Assembly (NCBI GenBank): GCA_963969395.1
Contig: OZ017799.1
Location: forward strand, 24,864,501-24,928,500
Direction of reading: 5' to 3'
From: Pseudoscleropodium purum
Lineage: Eukaryota > Streptophyta > Bryopsida > Hypnales > Brachytheciaceae
DNA length: 64,000 bases
In this document: one piece after another, positions 1 through 13,570 of the stretch
Numbering within the stretch: the first letter of the stretch is position 1
Layout of the letters: each line of letters begins with the position of its first letter
Program-made: the position numbers and the translations under genes
Notes under the pieces: model-generated
Seen by the model: the letters and a program-made list of their open reading frames with translations, nothing else
The model's database searches: none
Told to the model about the DNA's origin: nothing

Positions 1-3000
1 TCTTAAAGAATCTGATGTTTGTAAGGTCTCATAAGTAAAATATGGCATGCACAACCAAATTGCAGGACTGGACATACACAATTTCAAGCAGATCATAATT
101 CATTGCATCAACACTGATTCACATGACGAAGTTTGTTCTACACAGTACTACCCTAATGTGCTGCGTGATTCCTAGATTGCGTTTTGTACATCTTGAAGTA
201 TATATTGATCTATGTACAATTTTATCCTCGACATGGGTACTTATAAAGTTCCATGCACTTTGCAACTTCCCAAATGCTTATTCAGACATATATTGACCTG
301 CAATAAGTTGCATATGCTTTGCGTGATGGTCATCTAGAATTTTGTAGTTCTGAAAAGTGAAATTCATGTTGTGAAACCGCTCGGAATTTGAGTTCAGAGA
401 ACAATATACCCAACAGGATTCTTGCTCATGAGACCTAAAACTGTACTGAAAAATATTGTAATCTTCATTTTCATGTGATTTCAATCTGTTCTAGAACAAA
501 TGCGCCAAGATGCCAAAGTTTGCATCCCATTTTTGCAGTCAGATTTCTCCAAGGTCCAGACATTTACCGCAATTTTGCCAATTTTTCACAACTGGCTCTA
601 TCTGCCTTTGGTTTCCTGTGGGGTGATGTCGGCCCTAGCTAAAGGGTTAAGGTGCTTCAACTCTATCTTCAAGTTTTTAATAATTTTAGTTTTTCCTCTA
701 TACATAACTATTTAACTAGTACCTAGTTATATTTAACAATTTTTTGAAGAATAAATATTACCTTTTTTCTTTTCCTATTTTTTTCCTCGACTTTCAACTC
801 AATTCTTCATAATAAAATATTCTTAATTTACAATCCGTAGTGCAAAAATTTAAAGTTAAGAAGATTCGAAGTCTTGTAATTTAATCATACAAGGTGCAAA
901 GAAGCATTCACTTCATACACAAATGAAGTGAATGTTTCTTTGCACCTTGTATAAAGTGAATGAAGTGAATGTTTAGTCTCTTTACAATACGGGTGTGTGA
1001 TAATAAATAATTCACCTAACTAGCACTATTTAGAATTCGTGCAAGCCAAAATATACGTAAAATCACATCATATGAAAATAAATGTGAGTCAAATAATATA
1101 CAATTCCATGATTTCTTTTTTGACACCTCAAATATAATGTTAAAGGTTTAGGTTATAACTCCAACAAATATCACAAATTTAGCAACTAGACATGCTACCT
1201 TAACCCCTCACTGTTCAAGAAGACCAAAAATATCCCCACATAGGTAGTCTAGAAATCAAATTCAAAGTGTTGTAACTTCTACATCCAATGTCCAAATTCA
1301 ATCAAACTTGTTGGAAAATTTGCACTCTTTTTTCTAGTTTGGATAATAAAATTTTCAAATCAATCCAAGATATATTGATTTTTTGGAAGCTATTCAAAAG
1401 TCATAGATTCAATTTGAGTTCACTAAGCTACATTTTGATGGCTACAACTTTAGGGGCTTATATCTCCTTCATCCAATGTTCATTTCAATTGAATTTTTGC
1501 GGTTGTCTTTCCCTAGAAATTTAGATATTGTAGTAAATTTTTCATATAAGTCCAAGGTGTCCTAAATGTTTGGAAACATTTCAAAGTTTAAAATCTAGAC
1601 ATTTTTGGATTATTATGATTTGCAATAGCCTATTTCTTCTTCATAAAAATGTCCATTCCCATAAACTAAAAATTGAAAAAGTTACACAAACTAATCTATA
1701 TTGTGTGGTTAGAAATCAACATCAAAGCATGAAGTTATGAATAACTAAGAAGCATTTTAGGAAGAAGAGGTTAGACCCTAGATGTGCTTATCACAACTTC
1801 TCTTGCTATTTTTTGACATTTTAAAGTCATTTTGCAAACACAAGTAGTCAATTGAATGATATTTTCTTTCACCAATGTGTTTGTATGCTAGTTTTGAAGG
1901 ACTTTAAAGTTTAAATATTTTTCTTTTGAGTAGGTTCAGAAATCGAATATCATCTCCAAATGTGTTCCTAGGAAAATTTCAGCAACTTTTTTCTACACTT
2001 TAACATTATAATCTTGCAATCTATGTGGCCAAATGATTCCACATTTAATTCACATCATCTACAACACACACTCATAAGATTTGATATTTTAGACTAAAAC
2101 ACTTCAAAAGCAATGATGTTTCTAAACCCTAAAAGGCCCTGGCCTTGATGGTTTAACTAAGAATATGAAAAACAGAACATGGTTCGAACCAACTAGTAGA
2201 GTAATTTGCTTGTTTCCTTCCATGGTTCAGTAAAACAAAGTTCTGTCAATTGATGAGCACTTCAAAATAATCCGAAACTTTTATGAAACATGAAATATTA
2301 CCTCTGCTTTCGTAAAAATGTTCCGAGTTCTGAGAAATAATCAGATGTATTGCTTTACTTCAGTGAATATTAAAGTATCAAATTCTGCTAACACTACACA
2401 CTTGCACAGACAATGACTGCAATCATTAAACCCTAGCACACATTTGAACATGTTCCGAGATGGAATTGCTGGAGACAAACAAATGTTTGCAATTCACAAT
2501 TAAAGAAGCTGCAGCAAGGATAATCTCCTACTAACAACTTTGTCGGCAAGTGCACTTGCCTCAAGTTCAGTATAAAGATGGTGAAGGGAATCTCCTCCTC
2601 TTGAATCCACTTATTGTTGAACAATTGATCGCCATCCTTCCAACCGTAATGGCAAAAGGCCAATAGGGCCTCACTACTCGATCTCAAGTAAAATTTCTCC
2701 TATTCTTACAATTTCCAACGACTGAGATTAAATATGAAAACATATTAGCAATCCTATGGAATCAAGTATGTAACGGACCTCTTAATCACTTCCGATCGAA
2801 AGAGAATGTCCACTGGTCCTCTGAGCCCATGGTTGACCTTATAGTCATTTCGAAGCAGCTCGGTAAAGCAGTGGACAGTCTCAGGTATTTACATACTGTC
2901 CAGGGTAATTGTGTGACTCACATCTAAATTCGCGTCTTCCTTATTTACCTTAACCGCAGCGATTTTGTTGAAGCAAGCGTGCGACTTCCCAATAATATCT

Positions 3001-3087
3001 AATCCGCAATCGTATGCAGGTAGGAGCTGAATAATTTGTATATCTTATGCTCCCAAAGTTAGGCAACCGCAAGGCTCTTACTCCTCG
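1..3087. other. intergenic region downstream of the ABCB gene
   Basis: No coding exon could be recognised here. The first 2.4 kb is AT-rich, with only short random ORFs. It contains one strong hairpin (887-952, listed separately). The last few hundred bases, immediately left of the ABCB stop codon, are less AT-rich and presumably include the 3' UTR of that minus-strand gene. No clear polyadenylation signal could be chosen among several A/T-rich candidates. Confidence 0.5.
887..952. repeat. 30-bp near-perfect hairpin
   Basis: Bases 887-916 and 923-952 are inverted copies with one mismatch, separated by a 6-base loop. Part of the arm (a GAAGTGAATG motif) recurs just to the right, at about 956-972. 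The size and near-perfect pairing fit a very small MITE remnant or a small-RNA-type foldback. Nothing shows that it is transcribed. Confidence 0.75.
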
Positions 3088-6000
3088 CTATGATATTGGG
3101 CTAATGGGCGCGTCAGGACCAGTCTTCTCGTGCAGTAAATCTACGAGTTGTGCGTAGACTCCATTCCTAGCCATCAGTTTCCTATGACTGCCTTGCTCTG
3201 CAACCTGGCCTTCATTAATCACAGCAATTGTGTTCACATTGCGGATAGTTGAGAGCCTGCAGAAACATGAGTTGTTCATTGCCTCAGCTGGCATACAAAA
3301 GGAGGAGCCAACGACTACGACCGAAACATAAGCTAGGCATGCAAATCATGACTTTGAATAGCACACGCGTGATTGCAATACTAATGAATGATGCATCTGA
3401 GCTGGCCAGAAATCAAATACTAAAGAAATCTTTGACCGAGTTGCTCACCTATGTGCAATCACAACAGTTGTCCTTCCATACATTAACCTGTCAAGAGCCT
3501 CCTGGACTACTTTCTCCGATTGAGAGTCCAGAGCACTGGTGGCTTCATCAAGAAGCAGAATAGTGGGATCCTTCAGAACAGCGCGAGCAATTGCCACTCG
3601 CTGCTTTTGGCCTCCGGACAGCTGAACTCCTCTTTCACCAACCTCGGTTTGGTATCCATTAGGGAGTCCAGATATAAAACTGTGGGCATTCGCAGCTTTT
3701 GCTGCTTCAATGACCTCACTCTCCGTTGCACCATCTCTACCATAGAGAATGTTCTCATAGATTGTACAAGCAAATAAAGAAGGCTCCTGAGAGACAAGTC
3801 CAATGTGCCGACGAAGGGACCTCAATTTCAATTTTCGTATATCAGTGCCATCGATCAAAACTGCTCCAGCAAGCGGGTCATAAAACCGCTGAATTAATGC
3901 AATGATAGAGCTCTTGCCTGCACAAAATCGAGCTTCAGATAAATTGACACTGGAAGATGAACTAGAGAGCGTAAAATGGCAGAAAATTAATTCTAGATTG
4001 ATATATCTGATGGTAGTTCAGAAGTAAAACCACCATTTCATCTAGGTCAAGGTAAGTGAGTGTACCTGATCCACTCTGCCCCACGAGTGCCAAGCTCCTT
4101 CCCGCCTTGATTTTAAGGTCGAAATTTGTAAAAATGTGAATGTCGGGTCTTGCCGGATAGGCGAAACTGACATGCTTCAGTTCAATCTCCCCAGTAACGC
4201 GGGTCAGCTCCTCACCTAGTGCGTCGTCGGGATCAATAGCGGTTTTCCGGTCCAGGATTTCGAATATGGAGGTAAGAGCATGAGAGCTCTTTACAATATC
4301 AGGTGCCAGGGCTAGTGTCTCGGCCACACCAAATGCAGTAATAATGAGCACCATGAAGACCTTCAAGACGTCACCAAATTGTGCCTCGCCAACTTTTACT
4401 AGGGTCGAAGCATACCATAAGGCCAAGCCATAAGATGCATACATAAAGAATTGTGATAATCCATAGCCAACACCTGAGAGCTGACCCCTGAGTACAGTTT
4501 TCTTCTTGGGCTCTTCAAGTTCACGAATGAAAAGGTCCAAGACTTTGTCTTCAGCGCAGAAGGCTGCTATTGTGCGGATATTTCCCACTGCTTCGCCTGC
4601 CACCATACTCGCTCTACCGTAGGCTTTTCCAAGGTCACCGCCAAAGCCTTTCAAAAACAGTTGCTGCAAGAACTCGATGAGGTTAGATTACTTCCCTTCA
4701 AATTAGTGCAGTGTGACGGGAAGCTGTAACATCCAAGTATCTGAGACTGTTCCGAAGACCTTGACCAAATGTGCAATTGCAGTCATTCCATCGCAAAGCT
4801 TCACATAATAAAGCGACTAAGTGGACACGAGAAAATGAGAAAAAAAGAACAAGATTGAACACTCTCCATTCCTTCAGGACCCAACCCAAGCCCAGACAAC
4901 AAGAATGTCGTCTTTTTTATGTTTCTCATTAATCCATATAAAGTAGCAAATGTAAACAATTGATGACAGCGGATGCGTGACATACGTACCTCGCCAATGG
5001 CTGAACCAATAAGCAATGGGAAAGTTAACAATATGACTCCAGCCACCTTCCACTGAAGATAAAAAGCGATGCAGAACGCTGTGATGACGAGAGCTAGATT
5101 CTGCAATATGGTTGACATTCTATCTCCTACAGCAGCTTTGACTAGTGTGGCATCAGTCGCAAGACGTCCGGACACCAAGTTGCTGTTGTTTTTCTCCTCA
5201 TCGAACCAGCCCACCTCCTGAGTAAGAATGGCTGCCGAACAATCCAGAATCTTCTCATTAATCGTTAATCGGCTGTGATACCAGATGCCTCTCTTGAGTG
5301 AAATAATAGCTCATTCTATTATATCAATGATTACACAGGAGCAACATTGATCAAAGATTAAGTGTTGGACAAGAGTGTGAACGACGGGGATCAGGCAATG
5401 GCTCCAGAAATTTCTAAAGTACGAAGTTCAGAGTGAGTAGTGCATGAATCTTACATGAAAATAACTTCTTTCGCACTCGCATAGTTAGAACCTCTCCCAT
5501 CAGTCCAAAAAAGTAATGCTGCAACATGTAGATGAGGACAGTCACAATAGTCGCTGCAGCGAAAATGAGGCATATTTTGCGTACTTCATGCCGTACATAA
5601 TCGTGATCCGGATTGTAGAACGTTACCAGCATCTGACTGATGGCCAAAGCAAACAGAGGGGTCTCTCCTCCAGCCATTATCGCACCAATTGACCCTAGAA
5701 CAGCATAGGGCCATTCCGGAGAGTTCATTTTAAGCAAACGCCACATGGACGGGGATGAGTGATGCTCTGAAAGTACGAGAGAGAACTCCTTGTCATCAAC
5801 AAGCCAAGACTCGGATTCAGGATCAGGGACCTGGCGAAAACTACTGCTCCTTCGACAGCTGTCACTTAGACGGAAGCTCCAACGCTGACTAAACCGTTGT
5901 GAGAGAGAATTTCGCCTTGAATTACTGGAACAAGACAATTTAAAGCACTTAATGAATATATGAAGGTATACAAACAATAAAACACATGAGCAAGGATTTC

Positions 6001-9000
6001 CCATAGGTGAGCAATGAACTTCAGTACCTTCCATCAGAAACGTTGACAGAGAAACAAAACGAGTTGATACATACATGCAGAAATTGGCAAGTCATGTGAA
6101 TTCGGCTAATAAAACGGCTAATAAATCTGATGAAGAATATGTAACTATACTCTCTTTCTCTCTACTTCATTGAGAAATCTCCCAGTTTAAGAATACCATT
6201 TCGAAAATTTATAACAAAAAAACAAAAAAATTCGCTGTTACAGTGGATTTGTCATTCGTTTCAGCGACCAATTACTATGCCAGAATCCCGGAATTCAATT
6301 TACCAGTATTTCAAATGTGAAGGGTCATCTTAAGGAAGGCGTTTGAATTCTTTCAATCGGGGTGCCTTTACACCTATGTCCCTCGTCAACATTACTATTG
6401 ATAAAAAAAAAGGAGATATCTTACCTCATCTCTGAGGTAATTTGAGATGTTTCGACTTCATCCTGATTCGGTTGTGCTTCAGGCATCCTGCTTTGACCAG
6501 TGGCTTCTTGCATTTTCACGAGTTGCCAGTATGCTCCAGACTCCCCTTTCGCCAGTAATTCAGCATGTGTACCTGTCTCCACCACCACACCTTGCTGGAG
6601 CACAGCAATCATGTCAGCATTTTTAATTGTGGACAGTCTGTGTGCAACAACGACTGTTGTTCTCCCGAGCATGAGCCGATCAAGTGCTTCTTGTACGATC
6701 TGCTCTGATCCAGAATCCAGAGCACTTGTTGCTTCGTCAAGTAGTAGAATACTGGGATTCTTAAGCATGGCACGGGCAATAGCAACTCGTTGCTTTTGCC
6801 CGCCTGATAACTTCACACCTCTTTCTCCCACCTGCCAAAAAGAAACATGGTCAAAAATACTGCCAAAATTTGGTTAGTGAGTAACAGTCTTCTCCAAACA
6901 AAAGACAAATGAATGCTGCTAATTACAAGTTATTGTTGGTAATCACAAATCTACATATTAAACCTAGTACGTGTAAAGATGGACAGATAGCTGAGTTGAG
7001 TCAGCTTGGTTCCTCCTACAACACTCGATTGCATACCTGGGTGTCATATCCGTTTGGAAGACTATTGATGAAGGAATGAGCATTTGCTGCTTTTGCAGCG
7101 TCTTGGATTTCTTGTAAAGTTGCACCGTCTTTGCCATACAAGATGTTCTCTAAAATACTGGTGGCAAATAGGGCAGGTTCTTGGTTGACTAAACCGATCT
7201 GCTCACGGAGCCATTGCAGCTCAAGATTCTTGATATTAAATCCGTCAAGCAGAACCTCACCTGCGTTACCGAGGCCCTCACATGTTAAATTCCAAAGAAT
7301 GATGCAAGAGTATTTTATCTGGGTGACAAGACAAGGAGATCGAGAGGTACTAAAAGTGAAAATATTATAAAGTCAGTTCTAACAAAATAACAATCTCTAC
7401 CTGAGGAAGGATCGTAAAATCGTTCGATGAGAGCAATAATGGTACTCTTTCCTGACCCTGAGCCCCCAACCATAGATGCAGTTTTTCCGGCTGGGATAGT
7501 GAGACACAAATTTTGAAAAATCTGAACTCCGGGTCTAGAAGGGTAGCAGAAGGCTACACTTTTGAACTGGATTTGGCCGCGCACTTGGCACAGGATTGAT
7601 CCGTCCCTGTTTCGACTCACAAGAGGTTTTTTTGCAATCATTGAAAGTATGTTATATCCTGCTGCTTTCCCTTTTCCAAATGTTGTTAAATTTGGCGCCG
7701 CCTGGCCCAAGGCACTGCGAACAGTAATCGATAAAGCTATCAGCATCTGCCACCAGCATCTCCAGCAATGGCAGATTGGCAATTAAATAAATTATCACGA
7801 ACAATGGACAAACCATGGGCACAAGAAATTCGACAGTCACTTACATCCCACTGATGATAACATTCAGGATCGTTGTGAAAGCTTGGCCACCATTGGTTAT
7901 GCTCTTGAAAATAAGTATGTGCGCATACCACAATAGTAAGGCCCATGCTCCAAAGAGGAGCCCGTATGTGCAACCAACGCCCAATCCCTTAGCTAAACCT
8001 CCTTTCTTCCCAAGTTTCAGAGTACTTTCTAAGGCATCTGAGTACTTTTTGATAGCCTTGTTCTCACCCACGAATGAATACACTGTCCGAACTTGTGAAA
8101 TCGCCTGCCAAAAGACAACGCCCAGGAGCCGATCAGGAAAGAGATTCAGGCCGATACAGTACATTAACGTCTCCTCGAAAATATGATAACTTGTTAATGA
8201 AAGTTTATCTCACTCATAGGCGAATTAGATCTCGGAGCAACCGCACTGATGGACATTGGGAGTTCTGATGGCATTGTAACAAATGTACCCCAGCACCAAA
8301 CCACCGAGTAAAGAACAAACCTCTTCAGAAATTTCTCCAGCTTTTGAGTAGGCCTTCTGGCTTCGACTCGTTAATCCGATCATAACAACAGCGTAGGAGC
8401 CTCCAGCGAGTGCTATCAGAGGCACCACAGCGAGAGTGACAAGAGTGAGTTGCCACACCGACGTGAAGCCCACCGCAAAGCCAGAAATAAACCTGGCCAT
8501 GTAATGTACATAGTTTCCTGCCTGGAACCAGATAGATACCGTCAGTCAACATTTATATTACAGAGAATTATTATTTTTGCATTCTGGTCTTTATCTATTT
8601 CAGGTGTTCTCCTGAAACCACAGAAAACAATTGTGGACATTGAAAATCATTTATCCTATCATATAAAGAAAAACAAATCTCAAAACATTTCTCGGCCGTT
8701 CAGGATCACGATTCTCCTCAACTTGCTTAAATAGGTGGAGATTGACTTCAATAACAAATTCCAACGGGTCCTCCCGAATCTATAGATAGGGGGGAGGCTT
8801 CAACTATATCTATTGACCTAACTTGCTCATGACGGCGACATTTTCATAGATAAGTGAAACTTGGGACTTTCCCTGACAAATACAGAGAATAACAGTGCCC
8901 GTCAACTTTCTGGTGTACCTTCTCGCTAATAGCATCTTGCACCAACAATGTGTCACTAGATATGCGACTAACAATCTCCCCCGTGCTGGCATCAGTGTCG

Positions 9001-10110
9001 AAAAATCCCACGTCTTGAGAAAGCATGGCCTTAAGGTATGCTACTCTCATTCGGGCGGATTGTCTTTCCCCAGTCTGCATCCAGCATGCGACCTCTGCAG
9101 TGGAATGAATACATTCAGGAAAATAAATTCCAAACTGTGTACCCCAAGGTTAAGTAGTTTCATTTCCAGTATGTATTCGTATTTATCAAAGAACCTGGGC
9201 GGAACGACCGTGACACTTTGCCTCAAGTAGTAGCCCGTATTGTCGGACCTTGGAGTTGACATCTTTCAGTAGAAGTCATTATTATTAAACGAACTTGTTT
9301 TAAAACATAGATGAGTGCTTTCAAGATCCAATCACTAGAAATTTCCAAAGCCAGTAAATAAAGAACCACCTGATAGTAGCCAACTTACCAAGCCATGCAG
9401 AAACGAAGACCACAATTGCCAAGTACACGAAATAGAGAGCGTTCTGCAATGCAATTGCATCTTGGTGAGGAACACATGTCCAAAATTCTCTCAGAATCTT
9501 ACAACGTGCTCACCACCACAAGAATAGGGAAACAAGTCACCAGCACACTGCACAGAGAACCCTTCTGAGGTACACTTCAATTCACTTGAAGTGGCATCCA
9601 ATATCCATCCAGCGTTCTGGACCACATAGGTTTCAAAGTTTACTCAACAGGCATTCACATGCATGCAACTGAAAAGTCAATTTATTCCTATAAATTAAAG
9701 CTTAGAGGTCGGAACGAGATATGAACCTTCGAGACTTCTTTACTCATAGTTTCGGGATCGTTGTAGTACGTTCCAAAAGCATCGATGAGTTTGCCAAAGA
9801 ATATGAAGAAAACAGGGATGGCAACACCATGCATGCAAGCACCAGCGGTCCCGAGGAAAATGAGCAGCACGTCGTATGTATCTGCGAAGGAGTAGAGCTT
9901 GTAATACGAAACACTTGGAGGTTCTTCTTTCTTCTTTGGTACCTCCACGTTCTTCATAGGTCTTGGAGGTTTTATCTGCTGGAGCTCGACAGACTGAAAA
10001 TTCGGCCGAGCCGAAGGAAAATCTGTCAAATAAAGACCCTCATTGTTCTCAAATTTTTTTTCCCTAGGATTTCCCTCTTCATACAAACCAACCTCCTCCC
10101 TCCTGAACAT
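3088..10110 (-). CDS. full-size ABCB (MDR/P-glycoprotein) transporter, ABCB2/ABCB10-like
   Basis: Thirteen exons (minus strand): 9727-10110, 9389-9443, 8919-9094, 8321-8521, 7845-8104, 7401-7714, 7037-7260, 6425-6831, 5455-5924, 4990-5231, 4066-4663, 3449-3917, 3088-3256. All junctions use GT..AG and keep frame, giving about 1322 residues. The order is TMD1-NBD1-linker-TMD2-NBD2, as in plant ABCB exporters, which pump organic solutes (some members auxin) across membranes using ATP. NBD1: Walker [10 protein letters not shown] (442-450), LSGGQ (546-550), Walker B with D570/E571, H-loop H602. NBD2: Walker A GQSGSGKSS (1106-1114, split by an intron after its last Gly), LSGGQ (1210-1214), D1234/E1235, H1266. 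Both ATP sites look intact. The linker (about 674-730) is rich in Ser/Arg. The sequence resembles Arabidopsis ABCB2/ABCB10 more than the ABCB1/19 auxin carriers, by recall. The start is uncertain: ATG 10110 gives the usual length, but the frame stays open to an ATG at 10344 (1400 residues). An AG directly before 10110 could end a 5'-UTR intron. The substrate is unknown. Confidence 0.9.
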
Positions 10111-12250
10111 ACTGAAGGTTATACGACTAAGTTCAGCTTCGAGGAATAGGGTGCACCACTGGCAACCGCCCGGGCACGAATTCTGCTTCCCGATTTTCCT
10201 GACGCACTTCAGCCAAATTGTGGCCCCTGCAGCCCTAGCATTGCTGTGGCATCTTCTCTCCGCTGTAGGTGATTTCACATTCAATCTCCACATTTTCAGT
10301 ATAAATAGTATCGAGATACACGTTGCCTCTCGTACTAAGAACATGTCGATGTCATTTCGGACTAGCTCGTCTAATGTAGAAATCTAGTAAAAATAAAATT
10401 CTTAATGAGAAATCTCACAACAATAATATCGGGGTGACAAAAGATTGTTAGCTGAGGCCAACAGATACAACCAAACAGAGACGCTGCATTTAGACAAGAT
10501 CATCAGGGCGTAGTACTGTTTTTCATCGAGCAGGAGGACCTTAGGTTAAAACCTCCAGCAAAAAGTAGAGGCCCCATGAAGATACCACCAGATTGTGCAC
10601 CAAATATAGTGATTTCATATCCAGACGCAATTTGAAACGGACCTCTAATGATGCAGGTTAGAAACTAATTAAGCGAATACGGGGATTCAGTAATATGACG
10701 GTTAATAAATTATGGCATTTCATTTCACAGCTTAAATTGATTCCATAAAATATGTGAAAGTTTGCCCTTCTAGTCTCTTCTGCATTTAGCGCGAGGAGGA
10801 AGTGCTCTTACAGCAGTCAGGATCTACTTCGAAACTGTAGATTCTGCTTGGACAAGCTCTAAAATAGTTCAATTCCATGTCAAGGCAGAAAAGATACGGA
10901 GAACAAAACACGCAGGACGATTTCGGAAGCTGCTGCTCCCTCAAGCAAGTGACCATACCTTACAGTTTGAAAACTGTGGTGGACGAAATGCAGAGCCGAC
11001 ATAATGGTAAAACGGTACTGACACAAGGCACGCTGCAGCTAAGATGTAACAATATTTAGGAATTCTGAGCGTCGGCAATCTACCATTCCAAAGCCAGCTA
11101 GTGCATGAAGCAATCCATTAGAAGAAGCCCCGAGCGATAGTGTTATGATCTAAGCCAGCTCCGCAGACCACACACAAAATATGTTTCAACGTGTCTGCGT
11201 ACTCTAAAAGCGACGTAGCTTCCGTCACCTTCAAAGGGTGAAAGAATCAATGAATGATATAGCCAGTTCTCGAACTCAGCAAGCCAAAAAATAGTAACGG
11301 TTATACCATTGCTGATGCAGGAGATAGCCGGATCAAGGCATGCTACAGAGAAATGTGTTCCCCCGAACTCAATACATTGTCTCGAAAACCGGTCGAGTAT
11401 TGCGTATTCCAATTTATTGAGCTGTGTTAAAAGCAAAGTATCACTTTTTTGCGTCTCTCTGTTCTTTTTCCAGCATCCTGAAGTCTCCAGCCTCAACCTC
11501 TCAGACATGATTTTAACCCTTTCAAATCGACGCTGAGCTTGAAACGTCGCCCTTCGTAACTTTAACCATGAATAAGGACAACTATGTAGCTAAATAGTTA
11601 ACTAGCTGCACTTTACACTCCATTCAAAAAACGTCACCAAACGAAAACAAGAAACACGGGAGCTCACCGTGTACACGCAGCACGACACGCCTCCTTCGCA
11701 AACACCACACGCTCCTTAGTAACTGCACCTTCTCTCCAATACTCCCGCATTCTCAAACTGAAACCAGACGCGAAGACGTGCAAAAAAACGGCCTCACAGT
11801 GTCATCTAACCTCTCGTTTCCAGCGGCGTCGCCTTTGTAAGCGCCTGCACGACCTAGCATCAGAAAAAAATTAGGGAAAAGAGGAACGCACGCAATGCCG
11901 ATGAGGCGATGACGCTGCGCAGATCAACCACTGCAATAGAGCTCACGTGAGGCCAAGCAGAAAGGGTGACAGTCGCCAGTGCAGAGCTCAGCTTGATCAG
12001 AGCAAGAGAGAGACGACGAGAAGTGTCCCGCCTGGACGGACGATGACGTTCGTCGTTCGTCGTTCGTCGTGGTTGGACTGTATAACGGGTGAGAGCGGGT
12101 GGAGCCTCATAAAGAACGGTGACGGCGATTGCCGATGAGCAGTCATCACCTGCCCTGCCTGCCTTCATGCCTGGCGGGGTGGGTTGGCGTGGACCGGGTG
12201 ATGACTGGGCCGGGTTCAGTTCCGGGGAGAAGTCCGTCAGTTCCTCCTTG
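10111..12250 (-). promoter_or_regulatory. upstream region of the ABCB gene (likely 5' UTR/promoter)
   Basis: This stretch is richer in GC and CpG than the repeat zone to its right, most of all at 11.65-12.25 kb, and has no recognisable domain in any frame. A TATA-like TATTTATA on the minus strand lies near 10297-10304, about 190 bases before the preferred ATG. An alternative is a promoter in the CpG-rich 11.7-12.2 kb part with a 5'-UTR intron ending just before 10110. The sequence does not decide between them. A heptanucleotide repeat lies at 12047-12070. Confidence 0.35.
12047..12070. repeat. heptanucleotide tandem repeat (CGTTCGT)n
   Basis: Three exact CGTTCGT units followed by a partial one. 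They lie in the CpG-rich sequence upstream of the ABCB gene, where a minus-strand promoter could be. Confidence 0.85.
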
Positions 12251-12494
12251 TCTTAGCCTTTCAATGCCCGCGGCCACTTGTATTTGCACCCCCTTAATTG
12301 CCCCCACTTCTCATCAATTGCATTGTGCGTGTTTGTCAACTACATTGCACTCTGGTGTCGGAGTTGAAGTTTTGGCACTCTTGGATCAGTTTGTTGGTGG
12401 AGGGTACCTTTGCTCCAGGTAAGTTAGATGGGCCCAATTGTGGGCAGAATGGCTGTGCCTTGCTCCGCATGCGAGGGTCGGAAAGTTTTAGGGG

Positions 12495-12592
12495 CACGTC
12501 ATATTATGGCTGTCCAAGTTCAGAGGCCGTGGGATTGAGTGGCCAAGATTTGTTGAAAGTCCAAAGAAATGAGCTATGAAGAGGCAAATGAA
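12495..12592. repeat. dispersed repeat copy 1 (pair with 16558-16653)
   Basis: About 95 bases align by eye with 16558-16653 in the same orientation. Shared blocks include GTGGCCAA and a TTCAAAGAAAT/TCCAAAGAAAT block, with many substitutions. The family is not recognised. Confidence 0.55.
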
Positions 12593-12628
12593 ATATTGGG
12601 ATTGGAGCCTTCAAGTCGATCACAGTGA

Positions 12629-12796
12629 GCAACCTCCAAAGACAAAGCTCAAAGTCTCGAACCCTTGGCAATGAACTCCCATGGCCTCTCAATTTGAATG
12701 GCCATAGTGTGAAGCCTCCTAAAGCCAAGCCCAAAGTTCAAACTCTTAAAAGTAAACCTCCACAGACTCTCAATTTGAATGGCTATAGCGTGAAGT
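12629..12796. repeat. tandem duplication, ~82-bp unit
   Basis: Two adjacent diverged copies, about 12629-12714 and 12714-12796. Each ends in CTCTCAATTTGAATGG followed by C/T-ATAG and TGAAG. The family and function are unknown. Confidence 0.65.
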
Positions 12797-12948
12797 GTCA
12801 CTTAGTTTTAGTTTTAGACAAATGCATAGAGGCATCAAAAATTCAAATTATGTTTTTTCAACAATAGATGAATTTTTTATGAATTTTTGAAGTGTATTGC
12901 CCTCACAAGTTAAAAGAGTTACTTGAATGTCCTACCAATATATGCACA

Positions 12949-12952
<4 letters not shown>

Positions 12953-12983
<31 letters not shown>
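12953..12983. repeat. (TG)n microsatellite
   Basis: An uninterrupted dinucleotide run of about 15 units in AT-rich intergenic DNA. It marks the right-hand border of the GC-richer sequence around the ABCB gene. Confidence 0.95.
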
Positions 12984-12985
<2 letters not shown>

Positions 12986-13570
12986 CTCACCTATAAGGAT
13001 CACAATATTTTCAAAAAAACATACACAATATCAAAGCCCAGAAATAATCACTTATTTTGATGGTTTTGAACACAAAAGATAGATGCTCCTATTGTTGTCA
13101 CTTTATTCATACACCCTATGATTCCAATTCAAAACTATAATTGTGGCATGGCTAGGTACAAGTCATCACATAATAACCCAAATTGTAATTATTCAAGAAC
13201 AACTCTTTTAGGTTGAATGCATTGGTTCATTAATGATTGCTTGGAATGGACAAAATGTCCGAAATAGGCCTTTCTACTTTATTTATTTTGTTGAATTCAG
13301 CAAGATTTATTCCAATCTTTGGATATTTTAAAATGACTCGTTTCATTCTTTAATTGAATATAATCTTCTTTGAATATGTGATGTAGACGCATGATACTTA
13401 TCATGATTTTATCTACAAAAGAGTCTATTTGTGTTGAATTACAAGTTTTTAATACAAATGACATTTGAATATTATTTCTCTCAATAAGGTTTTCTACTAA
13501 TGATAGATATTATATCAAAAGGAAGCATTTTCTTCTAAATTTAACCAATGGGACCATCAAAGTCATGCAT
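12984..13570. other. AT-rich intergenic sequence
   Basis: No coding potential, RNA gene or recognisable repeat end was seen. It leads into the first copy of the ~930-bp TTAA-ended element. Confidence 0.4.

Noticed and set aside
2178..2192. GGTTCGAACC, like the T-loop box of a tRNA gene
   Set aside because: No acceptor, D or anticodon arms could be built around it in either direction.
11860..12168. 102-codon minus-strand ORF in the CpG-rich region, and a 121-codon ORF at 11143-11508
   Set aside because: No domain, no splice-supported extension, composition driven by GC or chance; more likely upstream sequence of the ABCB gene.
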